DNA of 64,000 nt from Xanthobacteraceae bacterium (lineage in GTDB: Bacteria; Pseudomonadota; Alphaproteobacteria; Rhizobiales; Xanthobacteraceae), in the NCBI GenBank assembly GCA_022841625.1, contig JALHRD010000001.1, forward strand, positions 124,001-188,000. Reading direction: 5' to 3'. A program made the position numbers and the translations under genes. The notes beneath the pieces were generated by a model. That model searched no databases. It was not told the DNA's origin and was given only the letters and a program-made list of their open reading frames with translations. Below, piece after piece: positions 38,428 through 47,899 of this stretch; positions within the stretch are counted from its first letter, which is position 1, and the number at the start of each line of letters is the position of its first letter.

Positions 38428-39486
38428 ATGAACGCCGGTCGTCGGGTTGCTCAAATTCGGCGGGTCGCCGCCACGCTCGGCGCGGCAATGTCACTCGCCT
38501 TATCCGTGCAAACCGCATCGGCGCAGCCGGCCGCCGAATTTTTCAAAGGTAAGACCGTCAAGATCGTCGTCGGCTTTGGCGTCGGCGGCGGCTACGATAT
38601 CTATGCGCGGATGCTCGCTCCCTACCTGCGCGAGATCCTGCAAACCACCGTGATTGTCGAGAACCAACCCGGCGCGGGCGGCATGTCGGCGCTCAATCGG
38701 CTCTACCAAGCACCGCCCGACGGCTTGCAAATGATGCTGATCAGCGGCATCGCCGCCACCATGGCGCAACTCGTCGAGCAGCAGGGCGTCGCCTACGACC
38801 TGAGCAAGGTCGGTCATCTTGGCATCGTCAGCGCGTCGCCATGGATGTGGCTCGGACAGCCCAACAATCCTGCGATGATCCGTCCGACCGACGCCATGAA
38901 GCCTGGCGTGGCGCTGAACTGGGGGGCGTCGGGATTGATTGACGGCACTGCCGACGGCGGCGCCATCACCTGCACCGTGCTCAAGCTCAATTGCCGGATC
39001 GTGATGGGCTACAAAGGCACCGCCGAGATTGCACTCGCTATCGAACGCAAGGAAATGGACGCGATGTATGTGTCCGATACGTCGGCCAATCTCTATGTGC
39101 GATCCGGGCAGAACCATCCGCTTGCAACGATGGCGCGCAACAAATCGCAATTCTTCCCGGAAGTTCCAACCATTTTCGAACTGGTCAAGCTCACCGCCGA
39201 ACAAGAATGGTGGTTCGACTTCCGCTCGACGCTCGATGCGCTCGGCCGTGTTTTGGTCACGCCGCCTGGTTTGCCGGCGGATCGGCTCGCCTTTCTGCAA
39301 GACGCCATCGGAAAGCTCGTGAAAGAGCCCAAACTATTGGCGGAAGCCGAAAAATCGCAGCGCTACATCGATTATCGCGATCCGAATGCAGCGCGCGCCG
39401 CGATCGAACGGGTCATCAACGCTCCGACCCCCGCGCAGCGCGCCGAAATCAAGCAGATCGTGCTGCACAAATACGCCGGACGATAG
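38428..39486 (+). CDS. Bug/TctC-family substrate-binding protein
   Basis: This fourth Bug-type receptor of the window has 352 residues. It has a signal peptide ending in TASAQPAA, then FKGKTVKIVVGFGVGGGYDI, NQPGAGGMSALNRL and PPDGLQMM. The ATG has GGAGG a few bases upstream. It lies alone between rsmA and the convergent gmk, without permease genes or a regulator, in a place where related genomes usually have none. That suggests an insertion. The ligand is unknown. Two cysteines (ITCTVLKLNCR) are close together in the middle. Confidence 0.92.
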   Translation: MNAGRRVAQIRRVAATLGAAMSLALSVQTASAQPAAEFFKGKTVKIVVGFGVGGGYDIYARMLAPYLREILQTTVIVENQPGAGGMSALNRLYQAPPDGLQMMLISGIAATMAQLVEQQGVAYDLSKVGHLGIVSASPWMWLGQPNNPAMIRPTDAMKPGVALNWGASGLIDGTADGGAITCTVLKLNCRIVMGYKGTAEIALAIERKEMDAMYVSDTSANLYVRSGQNHPLATMARNKSQFFPEVPTIFELVKLTAEQEWWFDFRSTLDALGRVLVTPPGLPADRLAFLQDAIGKLVKEPKLLAEAEKSQRYIDYRDPNAARAAIERVINAPTPAQRAEIKQIVLHKYAGR

Positions 39487-39492
39487 CGCACC

Positions 39493-40161
39493 TCACAGCT
39501 TGGCTTGCAGATCGCGCACGAAGCTGGACAATCCGGTCTGCCGCTCGCGCTTAAGCCGTTCCGCGGCCAGGATTTGCTTTACCGCGGCGAAAGCGCGCGC
39601 GACGTCGTCGTTGACAATGACATAATCATATTCGGCCCAGTGGCTGAGTTCGTCCACCGCCTTCGCCATCCGCCCGCGAATGACCCGTTCGGCATCCAGC
39701 GCCCGCGCGCGCAGCCGACGCTCCAACTCTGGAATTGAGGGCGGCAGCACGAAAATGCTGGCCATTTCGCCCCGCGCCTTCTCGCGCAACTGCTGGGTGC
39801 CTTGCCAGTCGATATCGAACAGGACGTCGCGCCCCGCCGCCAAGGCGCGCTCGACCGGCGCGCGCGGCGTGCCATAGAAATTCCCGAACACCTCCGCCCA
39901 TTCCAACAGTTCGCCATTCTGCACCATCCTGTCGAACTGCGAGCGCTGGATGAAGCGATAGTCCCGGCCGTGCTTTTCATTGGCGCGGCGCGGTCGCGTC
40001 GTCACCGACACCGACAGCTCCACCGACGAATCCGCCTTCAGGAGCATGCGCGACAGCGTGGTTTTGCCCGCGCCAGACGGCGACGACAGCACCAGCATCA
40101 GCCCGCGCCGAGCGATCGTGCGCGTTTTGCGTTTCACCTTGCGCGTCGTCTTGCGTGCCAT
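39493..40161 (-). CDS. gmk: Guanylate kinase
   Basis: Gmk phosphorylates GMP to GDP. The P-loop is SSPSGAGKTTLSRML, followed by the GMP-binding TTRPRRANEKHGRDYRF and the EWAEVFGNFYGTP block. The 222 residues include a basic N-terminal extension of about 20 residues (RKTTRKVKRKTRT), longer than usual; an internal ATG at 40098 would give the minimal enzyme. GAAGG lies next to ATG 40161. It follows yicC on the minus strand. Confidence 0.95.
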   Translation of the reverse strand: MARKTTRKVKRKTRTIARRGLMLVLSSPSGAGKTTLSRMLLKADSSVELSVSVTTRPRRANEKHGRDYRFIQRSQFDRMVQNGELLEWAEVFGNFYGTPRAPVERALAAGRDVLFDIDWQGTQQLREKARGEMASIFVLPPSIPELERRLRARALDAERVIRGRMAKAVDELSHWAEYDYVIVNDDVARAFAAVKQILAAERLKRERQTGLSSFVRDLQAKL

Positions 40162-40167
40162 CCTTCA

Positions 40168-41055
40168 CTATTCCAAATTTTGGATCTGTTCGCGGAACTG
40201 CTCCACGACGGTCTTGAGCTCCAAGCCAATATTGGTGAGTTCCACATCGTTGGACTTGGAACAGATGGTATTGACCTCGCGGTTGAACTCTTGTGCGAGA
40301 AAGTCGAGCCGCCGACCAACCGGACCACCGTCGGCAGTCAGCTTTTTCCCCTGCGCAATATGCGATGCCAGGCGATCGAGTTCCTCGCGGATGTCAGCCT
40401 TGCTGGCGATCAGCATCGCTTCCTGATGCAAGCGATCGGGGTCGAAACGATCGGAGGCGCCCAGCAGGGTTCCGATCTGCTCGGCCATGCGCGCCTTGAT
40501 CGCTTCCGGGCCTCGACCCGGCGCCGCCTCAGCGCGTGCCGCCAAGACGGCTATTTCCGAAAGCCGTTGTGACAGAATTTCGCCCAGCGCCGCGCCCTCG
40601 CGACGGCGCATATCGACAAGCTCCGCGAGCGTTTCGTGAAATCCGGCGACCACCGCCGCTTCGGCGCGTCGCCGATCGTCCTCGCGCTCGTCCTCATCGA
40701 CCACCTCGATGACGCCCTTGAGCGACAGAATGCCATCGAGCCGGGGCGGATCCGCCGCAATGCGACCGGCCAGGCTATTGACGGTCGCAAGCACCGCCGC
40801 GAGCACCGGTTCATTGACGCGCACCACCGGCGCGATGCCTTCGCGTTTGACGGTCAATGTGCCGTAGATCGTCCCGCGAATCAGGCATTCGGCGGCGCGG
40901 CTGCGGAGCGGAGTCTCAACCACATCCCAGCCCGGCGGCAGCCGCAGCCGCAGGTCGAGGCCTTTGGCATTGACCGATTTAAGTTCCCACGCCCAGACAT
41001 AAGCGCCGCACACGCCCTGTCCGCGCGCAAACCCGGTCATGCTCGAAAGCGCCAT
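40168..41055 (-). CDS. YicC family protein (putative endoribonuclease)
   Basis: This 295-residue protein is of the YicC/YloC family; some members have been shown to cleave RNA. It starts SSMTGFARGQG, the family hallmark, followed by WELKSVNAKGLDLRLRLP. The C-terminal DUF1732 part ends GRRLDFLAQEFNREVNTI and CSKSNDVELTNIGLELK. It sits between mltG and gmk, the usual neighbours, in the same direction, 6 bases before gmk. Confidence 0.93.
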   Translation of the reverse strand: MALSSMTGFARGQGVCGAYVWAWELKSVNAKGLDLRLRLPPGWDVVETPLRSRAAECLIRGTIYGTLTVKREGIAPVVRVNEPVLAAVLATVNSLAGRIAADPPRLDGILSLKGVIEVVDEDEREDDRRRAEAAVVAGFHETLAELVDMRRREGAALGEILSQRLSEIAVLAARAEAAPGRGPEAIKARMAEQIGTLLGASDRFDPDRLHQEAMLIASKADIREELDRLASHIAQGKKLTADGGPVGRRLDFLAQEFNREVNTICSKSNDVELTNIGLELKTVVEQFREQIQNLE

Positions 41056-41156
41056 TGGCTACCTGCAAAGGAACCCGATTGGAAGGATTCAGGCCGCGAC
41101 CTTAAAGGCGGGAATCGCCGGTCACAAGACCAGCGCATCGGCGGCGGCTTGGCCGG

Positions 41157-42878
41157 CTATTGTTTCTGTTGTGCCGGATCGGATTTGCTGCGCGCCTTGG
41201 GAGCCGCCTTGGGCGCCGGCTCGGCCTGCGGCGCCGCACGTGGCGCTGCACGTGGCGTTTCCGGAGCACCACCCTGTTCAATCGCCCGCAACCGCGCGAC
41301 ATGGCGCAAATGCTGCTCGTAGGTTTCCGAGAAAGCGTGTCCGCCGCTTCCGTCGGCCACGAAAAACAATTCCTTGGTGCGCGCGGGATTGGCCGCGGCC
41401 TCGATCGAGGCGCGGCCCGGATTGGCGATCGGCCCAGGCGGCAACGCATCGATGACATAGGTGTTGTACGGCGTCGGCCGCTCGAGGTCGGCGCGCGACA
41501 GCGGCCGGCCGAGCGTACCCTTGCCGGGCGCCAGGCCGTAGATCACCGTCGGGTCGGTTTGCAGCCGCATCTTCTGCCGGAGACGGTTGACAAACACCGC
41601 CGCAACCCGCGTCCGCTCCTCCGGACGGCCGGTTTCCTTTTCAATGATCGACGCCAGGATAATCAACTGTTCGGGCGTCCGTAGCGGCAGATCGCGGCTG
41701 CGGCGCTCCCAAACTTCTTTCAGGAGCTGCTGCTGCGCCTGCTGCATGCGCTGAATGGCGAGCTCGCGGGTATCACCGCGCCGAAAATTATAACTGTTCG
41801 GCAGCATGCTGCCTTCGCGCGGCGTCTCTCGGATGGTGCCGCTCAGTATCGCATTATCCAGGAGCCGCACGGCGATCTGTTCCGAGGTCAGTCCCTCCGG
41901 AATCGATACGAGATGCTGCACCACCTTGCCTTCGACCATCGTTTCCACCACATCGCGCACGCTCGCGCGCTTGGGGAATAGATACTCGCCTGACTTCAGG
42001 TGAGCGCCCGCCTTCATCGCAAACACGCCACCGGCGAAGATAAGCTTGTGCTCGTCGATCACGCCTTCGCGTTGCAGAATCTCGGCAATATCGAGCACGC
42101 CGACGCCGGAACGGATATGGACCACCTTGTCCGCCTGCAACGGGCCGGGCGCCTCGAAGCGAAACTTCCCGAACACCATCACGCCGCCGCCGCCGATAAC
42201 CAGCAAGATCAGCAAGGTGAAAATTGCATTGCCGATGACGACAATCGGATTGCGGGCGCGTTTCGAACGATCAGGTGGCACTGAGAAATGTTCCGGTTCG
42301 AGTGCAGCGCGCGGGCTGCGTGGTGTAATCCGCCGATCTTGATAAATGTTGCCTTCCGAGCGCTCTGGTGGCGGCGGAAACGGATCTTCGATTTCCCGGA
42401 AGGTTTGCCCGCCACCGGGTCTGCCGTTCGTGCCGATACTCTGGGCCGCCGACTGTCGCGCTCTGCTCGTGTCGGCCGCGGCCCGCGAATGGACTGGCGG
42501 AACACCGGTCTGCGCATTCGGCGGCGGCGACAGGTTCGGAGCCGGCCGACTGGGCCGCGCCGGCGGCGGCTCGTGTTTTTCGGCAATTTCGGGCGGCGGC
42601 GGTTCCACCGACGGTCGCGTTGGGGGTCGCTGCGCCGGCGAACGCAGTTCTGCACCGGCGCTGCGCGGCTGACCCGGCGTCCCCGCCGGTTGCCATGTTG
42701 CCGGCGTGCGGGCCTTGTCGCTCAGCGACGGATACGACATTGCGGCTGGAAATCGGCGGCTCGGCGGATTCGGCGCCGATGTCGAAGCCGGTATGCGGCC
42801 GGCCGGCGGCGCCGTTACACGCGGACGCTTGGGGCCGCCGCCATCGCCACCGCCCGGGGGATTGGTCGGCGAATTCAT
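41157..42878 (-). CDS. mltG: Endolytic murein transglycosylase MltG
   Basis: MltG cuts nascent peptidoglycan strands and so sets glycan length. The 573-residue protein has an unusually long proline- and arginine-rich cytosolic N-terminal part (about residues 1-210), one membrane segment (about 211-238) and a periplasmic YceG domain. The catalytic glutamate lies in LASIIEKETG, and the conserved SRADLERPTPYNTY and LPPGPIANPGRA motifs follow. The C terminus is an alanine-proline-rich tail. GAGGA precedes ATG 42878. It lies between fabF and yicC. Confidence 0.93.
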   Translation of the reverse strand: MNSPTNPPGGGDGGGPKRPRVTAPPAGRIPASTSAPNPPSRRFPAAMSYPSLSDKARTPATWQPAGTPGQPRSAGAELRSPAQRPPTRPSVEPPPPEIAEKHEPPPARPSRPAPNLSPPPNAQTGVPPVHSRAAADTSRARQSAAQSIGTNGRPGGGQTFREIEDPFPPPPERSEGNIYQDRRITPRSPRAALEPEHFSVPPDRSKRARNPIVVIGNAIFTLLILLVIGGGGVMVFGKFRFEAPGPLQADKVVHIRSGVGVLDIAEILQREGVIDEHKLIFAGGVFAMKAGAHLKSGEYLFPKRASVRDVVETMVEGKVVQHLVSIPEGLTSEQIAVRLLDNAILSGTIRETPREGSMLPNSYNFRRGDTRELAIQRMQQAQQQLLKEVWERRSRDLPLRTPEQLIILASIIEKETGRPEERTRVAAVFVNRLRQKMRLQTDPTVIYGLAPGKGTLGRPLSRADLERPTPYNTYVIDALPPGPIANPGRASIEAAANPARTKELFFVADGSGGHAFSETYEQHLRHVARLRAIEQGGAPETPRAAPRAAPQAEPAPKAAPKARSKSDPAQQKQ

Positions 42879-43116
42879 TGTCCGTCCTCACCAGGACGCA
42901 CAATAATGCCATGCCCCGTCAAATCCGGGACGCGCAGACCATGGCGCACTTCGCTACGACCTGGTTTACGAACCATCAAGATTCCGCACCACGAATGCCA
43001 CCCACGCATCAGCCTAAACGCAACTATGGCGAAAGCAGGACTCTCACCGCCCCCTGATCCGAACGACACGTAGGCGGTCGCTGCGCCGCATCGCGGACTT
43101 CGGAAACCCAGAGACA

Positions 43117-44382
43117 CTACCCATTCAGGCGGCGGAACACCAACGATGCGTTGGTGCCGCCAAAGCCAAACGAATTCGAAAGCACGACATCGATTTTCCG
43201 CTTTTTCGCACGATGCGGCACCAAGTCGATGGCGGTCTCAACCGACGGATTGTCCAAATTGATGGTGGGCGGCGCAATACCGTCACGCATTGCAAGAATG
43301 GAGAAGATCGCTTCCACCGCGCCGGCCGCGCCCAACAGATGACCCACCGAGGATTTTGTCGACGACATGCTGATATGCGCGGCATCGTTGCCGACCAAAC
43401 GCTGTACCGCGCCCAGTTCGATCTCGTCGCCAAGCGGCGTGGATGTCCCGTGGGCGTTGATGTAGTCGATTTCCGCCGGCGAGATGCCGGCGCGCGCAAT
43501 GGCGGCTTTCATGCAGCGAAGCGCGCCGTCGCCGTCTTCCGCCGGTGCCGTAATGTGATGGGCATCGCCTGACAGTCCGTAACCGACGATCTCGGCATAA
43601 ATCTTTGCCCCGCGGCGCTGGGCGTGTTCGAGCGACTCGAGGACCACAATGCCGGAGCCTTCACCCATGACAAATCCGTCGCGATCGCGATCATAGGGGC
43701 GCGACGCTCGTTCCGGTGTGTCATTAAAACCTGTGGATAACGCGCGGCAGGCGATAAATCCCGCCATCCCAATCCGGGAGATTGACGATTCCGCGCCCCC
43801 CGCCACCATTACCTCGGCGTCGCCCAGCGCGACCAGCCGCGATGCGTCGCCAATCGCGTGCGCGCCGCTCGAGCATGCCGTCACAACCGCATGATTTGGC
43901 CCGCGCAGTCCGTGGTTGATCGAAACATATCCGGACGCCAAGTTGATCAGACGTCCCGGAATGAAAAATGGCGATAAGCGGCGCGGGCCGCGTTCCTTCA
44001 AGAGAATCGCCGCTTCGGCAATTCCGGTCAGACCGCCAATGCCAGAGCCGATCAAAACGCCGGTTTGATTTTGATCGTCCCGGCTTTCAGGTTTCCAGCC
44101 TGCGTCAGCGAGCGCTTGGGTGGCGGCGCTCATCGCAAAAATGATGAAGTCGTCGACCTTGCGCTGCTCCTTCGGCTCCATCCACTGATCGGAATTGAAA
44201 CTGCCGTTGGAACCGTCGCCGCGCGGAACCTGACAGGCGATCTTGGCGGCGAGGTCGGAGACGTCGAAGGTTTCGATTGGCCGCGCACCGCTCTTGCCAT
44301 CAATCAAGCGCTGCCACGTTGCATCGACGCCGCATGCCAGCGGAGTCACCATTCCGAGCCCAGTGACGACCACACGCCTCAT
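43117..44382 (-). CDS. fabF: Beta-ketoacyl-ACP synthase II
   Basis: FabF condenses malonyl-ACP with acyl-ACP during fatty acid elongation. The catalytic triad is seen in TACSSGAHAI (cysteine), INAHGTSTPLGD and SSVGHLLGAAGA (histidines). The 421-residue length is normal. ATG 44382 (MRRVVVTGLG) is the right start; a TTG two codons earlier is not needed. It lies behind acpP, separated by 105 bases, in the fatty-acid cluster. Confidence 0.96.
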   Translation of the reverse strand: MRRVVVTGLGMVTPLACGVDATWQRLIDGKSGARPIETFDVSDLAAKIACQVPRGDGSNGSFNSDQWMEPKEQRKVDDFIIFAMSAATQALADAGWKPESRDDQNQTGVLIGSGIGGLTGIAEAAILLKERGPRRLSPFFIPGRLINLASGYVSINHGLRGPNHAVVTACSSGAHAIGDASRLVALGDAEVMVAGGAESSISRIGMAGFIACRALSTGFNDTPERASRPYDRDRDGFVMGEGSGIVVLESLEHAQRRGAKIYAEIVGYGLSGDAHHITAPAEDGDGALRCMKAAIARAGISPAEIDYINAHGTSTPLGDEIELGAVQRLVGNDAAHISMSSTKSSVGHLLGAAGAVEAIFSILAMRDGIAPPTINLDNPSVETAIDLVPHRAKKRKIDVVLSNSFGFGGTNASLVFRRLNG

Positions 44383-44487
44383 CGACAATACCTCGAACGA
44401 CCCGCGACAATTATAACCCCCTGACGCCGTCCGACGCCAAGGCCCTAAACCCTAGGAGCTATGATTGCAGATGCCAGTCGGGGAGAA

Positions 44488-44727
44488 TTAGCTTTTTGCG
44501 TTCTTTTCAAGGAATTTTACGGCATCGCCCACTGTCAGGATGGTTTCCGCAGCGTCATCCGGTATTTCGCAACCGAACTCTTCTTCAAACGCCATGACGA
44601 GTTCAACGGTGTCGAGGCTATCGGCACCGAGATCGTCGATGAAACTGGCATTCTCGACCACCTTCTCGGCTTCTACGCCCAGGTGCTCCACCACGATCTT
44701 TTTCACACGCTCGCCAATGTCACTCAT
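44488..44727 (-). CDS. acpP: Acyl carrier protein
   Basis: AcpP is the 79-residue acidic carrier of acyl chains. The phosphopantetheine serine is in [16 protein letters not shown]. The ATG is preceded by AAAGG. It lies between fabG and fabF as usual, with a 219-base gap to fabG that may hold its own promoter. Confidence 0.97.
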   Translation of the reverse strand: MSDIGERVKKIVVEHLGVEAEKVVENASFIDDLGADSLDTVELVMAFEEEFGCEIPDDAAETILTVGDAVKFLEKNAKS

Positions 44728-44946
44728 CGCTGTAACCTTTCATCCCATTTTCGATTGGCTCGTCCGGTCGACGCCACCGAGCCATTGCGAACCGCCAACC
44801 GGGGCGACCGTGGAAGACCAGAATACGGTCGCGAGCGAACCGTGCAATGCCTTATACGGCCCCGTCGGCGTCCCCCGCCAACTGGGGTCCGGTTACCACA
44901 CTTCCCGGGGCTTGGCCAGCATGGGCGCTCGGCCCGCCCGCGTCCC

Positions 44947-45684
44947 TTAAATCATTGCCATTCCGCCGTTTACATGCAGGGTCTGGCCGGTGACATAGGC
45001 AGCCTCATCGGACGCCAGATAGACCGCCGCCGCCGCCACATCGGCGCCCTCCCCCAGCCGGCCGGCCGGCACCCGCGACAAGATCGCCTCACGCTGCTTA
45101 TTGGTCAGCTTTTCGGTCATCGCAGTTACGATAAATCCGGGCGCAATGCAGTTCGCGGTGACGCCGCGCTTGGCATATTCCTGGGCGATCGTTTTCATCA
45201 TTCCGATCATGCCAGCCTTGGCGGCTGTGTAATTGCCCTGACCGGCATTGCCGGTAACGCCGACCACCGAGGTAATGCCGATGATCCGGCCGCTGCGGCG
45301 ACGCATCATTCCTTTGAGCGCGGCACGCGCCAACCTGAAGGTCGCGGTGAGATTGACCGCAATGACATCGTCCCAGGCTTCATCGCTCAATTGCACAAGG
45401 AGATTGTCGCGGGTGATGCCAGCATTGGCGACCAGGATATCGAGTTGGCCCATGGCGGCCTCGGCCTGCGGCGCCAACCCATCGACCGCGTCACGATCGG
45501 CCAAGTTGCACGGCAAGACATGGACCCGATCCTGCATCGCGGCGGCGAGTGCATCGAGCGCATCCCGACGCGTGCCGGAGAGCGCGACTGTCGCACCCTG
45601 CCGATGCAATGCTTGTGCGATCGCGCCGCCAATGCCGCCGGTCGCGCCGGTCACAAGCGCGGTCTTGCCCGTTAGGTCGAACAT
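44947..45684 (-). CDS. fabG: 3-oxoacyl-ACP reductase
   Basis: This 245-residue NADPH-dependent reductase performs the first reduction of each fatty acid cycle. The nucleotide loop is TGATGGIGGA, and the catalytic serine, tyrosine and lysine are in ITSVVGVTG and GNYTAAKAG. The C terminus GQTLHVNGGMAMI is typical of FabG. It follows fabD by 31 bases. Confidence 0.96.
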   Translation of the reverse strand: MFDLTGKTALVTGATGGIGGAIAQALHRQGATVALSGTRRDALDALAAAMQDRVHVLPCNLADRDAVDGLAPQAEAAMGQLDILVANAGITRDNLLVQLSDEAWDDVIAVNLTATFRLARAALKGMMRRRSGRIIGITSVVGVTGNAGQGNYTAAKAGMIGMMKTIAQEYAKRGVTANCIAPGFIVTAMTEKLTNKQREAILSRVPAGRLGEGADVAAAAVYLASDEAAYVTGQTLHVNGGMAMI

Positions 45685-45715
45685 CGACGTTCTCCTCGCT
45701 TATGACGCAAAGCGT

Positions 45716-46660
45716 TCAGCCGCGCGCCGCCTTGAATGCCGCAACTTCGTCAGGGCTACCGATCGGCATGCCGCTCGCACCCTCGGCGATACGCTTGATC
45801 AGTCCGGTGAGAACTTTGCCGGCGCCCACCTCATAGAAATGCGTTACGCCGGCCGCCGCCATATAGGAGACCGACTCGCGCCAGCGCACCGTGCCCGTGA
45901 CCTGCTCGACAAGACCGCGCAGAATATCCGCCGGCGCCGTCACCGGCGCCGCGGTGACGTTGGCAATGAGCGGGATCGTCGGCGCCCTGATGGTCACCTT
46001 GGCGAGCGCCTGCGCCATCGCGTCGGCCGCCGGCTGCATCAGCGCGGAATGAAATGGCGCCGACACCGGCAACAGCATCGCGCGCCGGACGCCTTTGGCT
46101 TTAGCGATCTCGACCGCCCGTTCGACCGCGGCCTTGTGACCGGACACGACAACCTGCCCGCCGCCATTGTCGTTGGCGGCCTGCACCAGTTCGCCTTGCG
46201 CGGCCTCGGCGGCGATCGCCGCCGCTTGCTCGAAATCGACGCCCAACAATGCGGCCATCGCGCCCTGGCCGACCGGGACCGCCCGCTGCATGGCGCGCCC
46301 GCGAATCCGGACCAACCGCACCGCATCGTCGAACGACAGCGCCCCGGTGGCGGCCAGCGCTGAATATTCGCCCACCGAATGACCGGCGACGAATTTCGCG
46401 TCGCGCACCAGCTCGACCCCCGCTTCCGTCTCAAGCACCCGCATCGCGGCAAGCGACACCGCCACCAATGCCGGCTGGGTGTTTTCGGTCAGGGTCAGGG
46501 TTTCGGCGGGCCCCTCCCACATGATCGCGCTGAGCTTGTCGGCGAGCGCCTCATCGACACGCTCGAACACCTGCCGTGCGACCGGGAACGTCTCCGCTAG
46601 GGCCTTGCCCATGCCAACCGCCTGGCTACCCTGCCCTGGAAAAACGAACGCCGCCGCCAT
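45716..46660 (-). CDS. fabD: Malonyl-CoA:ACP transacylase
   Basis: FabD loads malonate onto ACP. The nucleophile elbow GHSVGEYSALAA, the N-terminal FVFPGQGSQAVGMG loop and the SAPFHSALMQPA histidine are all present in the 314-residue protein. It heads the fabD-fabG-acpP-fabF-mltG-yicC-gmk run and is divergent from the small gene at 46935. Confidence 0.96.
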   Translation of the reverse strand: MAAAFVFPGQGSQAVGMGKALAETFPVARQVFERVDEALADKLSAIMWEGPAETLTLTENTQPALVAVSLAAMRVLETEAGVELVRDAKFVAGHSVGEYSALAATGALSFDDAVRLVRIRGRAMQRAVPVGQGAMAALLGVDFEQAAAIAAEAAQGELVQAANDNGGGQVVVSGHKAAVERAVEIAKAKGVRRAMLLPVSAPFHSALMQPAADAMAQALAKVTIRAPTIPLIANVTAAPVTAPADILRGLVEQVTGTVRWRESVSYMAAAGVTHFYEVGAGKVLTGLIKRIAEGASGMPIGSPDEVAAFKAARG

Positions 46661-46934
46661 CGATGTCCCTCGGAAATTTGCGCCCTATTGCGGTTGCATG
46701 GCGCATGTCCTGAGCGCATGTCCTGATCGGCGAACCGGCGTTGGTTTCGCCAAGTTCGCCAAGCTTCGCCAAGCCCTGCGCTAAGACACCGGCAAGCCGC
46801 CCCTGTCAAGCGAGGCCGCCCCCGGTAACGGAGCCGCAACCATATTCGGTAACCTCCTGCAAACTCCGCTTCCTAACCCCCCGGCAACGCCGGCCGCGCT
46901 AGATTGGACGCGACGCAATAGCCGAGAAAAGGCC

Positions 46935-47159
46935 ATGGCCGGACTCACGCTGGTATCCGATGACGATCTTGCGCGTTCGCGCAAAGATCCCGCTTTTCGG
47001 CATCAACTGGTCGCACATAATCTCGATATGCTGCTCAGCCAGCTTAAGCGCATGCGTAACAACAAAGCCGACGAGCAAAGCGAGGGGCATATTCGCGAAG
47101 GCGTCGATCTCGCGGTACGGCTCGCGGAATTGTTGCAGAGCCTCAGGCAGCCCAAATAG
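46935..47159 (+). CDS. Small conserved-looking cytosolic protein, unknown
   Basis: This 74-residue charged helical protein has no signal or membrane segment. Notable features are the DPAFRHQLVAHNLDMLLSQL helix and EGVDLAVRLAELLQSLR. The ATG has AAAAGG upstream, and the gene fits neatly between fabD and the cupin gene without overlapping them. I do not recognise a named family. It is probably real given the initiation site and protein-like composition. Confidence 0.6.
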   Translation: MAGLTLVSDDDLARSRKDPAFRHQLVAHNLDMLLSQLKRMRNNKADEQSEGHIREGVDLAVRLAELLQSLRQPK

Positions 47160-47167
47160 CCGTCTCG

Positions 47168-47617
47168 CTATTTGACCGGCACCATCACCGTCTTGCTCTT
47201 ATCCTTGATGCGGATGACCAAGACCTTGAGCGGCTCGGTCGCGCTCGCATTGCGCCCGATATGCGGAACATTGGGCGGCACATGGACCACCTCCCCCGCT
47301 CGGTAATCGCGGGTCGCGCGACCGTCGATTTCCGCGGTGGTGACCCCTTCCAGCACATAGACGATCTCGTGGCCGTCCGGGTGGATGTGGCGGGGCGTTG
47401 CGCCACCTGGCGGGATCGTCAGAACCTCCAGGATCGTCTCCTGGCCGGGAATGCCCGCCAGATCCGTTTGCAGTAACGATTGAATGGCCGGCTTTTGCTG
47501 GGCCTTTGCCACATCGGCACGGCCCAGCCCAATCCCGGCAGCGAGCGCCAGCAGCCAGACGATCCTCGCCTTGGGGAACCCTCCTCGGTAGGTCAGATAA
47601 GCGCGTTTTTGGCCCAC
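47168..47617 (-). CDS. Exported cupin-domain protein
   Basis: This 149-residue protein has a signal peptide (cleavage near VAKAQQ) and one cupin barrel. The metal-binding first motif reads HIHPDGHEIVYVLEG, and the second motif, GEVVHVPPNVPHIG, supplies another histidine. Small secreted single-cupin proteins bind metals or small ligands; no specific reaction can be assigned. It is convergent with the small gene at 46935 and divergent from rpsF. Confidence 0.87.
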   Translation of the reverse strand: MGQKRAYLTYRGGFPKARIVWLLALAAGIGLGRADVAKAQQKPAIQSLLQTDLAGIPGQETILEVLTIPPGGATPRHIHPDGHEIVYVLEGVTTAEIDGRATRDYRAGEVVHVPPNVPHIGRNASATEPLKVLVIRIKDKSKTVMVPVK

Positions 47618-47681
47618 AGGCCCCTTCTATAGTCGATCCCCGCCCGGCTCCACGCCCAGCGGGGGGCTTTGCCGCCAAGCG

Positions 47682-47709
47682 CTTGCGTTTCGGTCCGAAA
47701 ACCCTATAA
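47682..47709 (+). promoter_or_regulatory. Candidate rpsF promoter
   Basis: CTTGCG (47682-47687) and CTATAA (47704-47709), 16 bases apart, resemble the alphaproteobacterial housekeeping consensus. They would give a leader of about 180 bases ahead of rpsF. The assignment is by eye only. Confidence 0.4.
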
Positions 47710-47829
47710 CCACGGCCTCCGCTCGATCCCGGCCGGGAGCTGAACGGACGGCTTGGCGGCAGCGCGCAATCGCTGGCGTCCGGCAGGGCCAGCTGGCCCG
47801 GCGTCCGGTGTTCCCGCCTTCGCAGCTTT

Positions 47830-47852
47830 CGAGCCTTTCCCGAAAGGGCTCG
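47830..47852 (+). promoter_or_regulatory. Hairpin in the rpsF leader
   Basis: CGAGCC (47830-47835) pairs with GGCTCG (47847-47852), and CTTTC with GAAAG inside, giving a nearly continuous stem about 50 bases before rpsF. Ribosomal S6 and S18 bind a structured leader in many bacteria, and this could be a counterpart. I could not match it to the published motif. Confidence 0.35.
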
Positions 47853-47899
47853 GAGGGCTTTGCGCCGGAATCGGCACGAACCAGAGGGAAGGCATTTCC

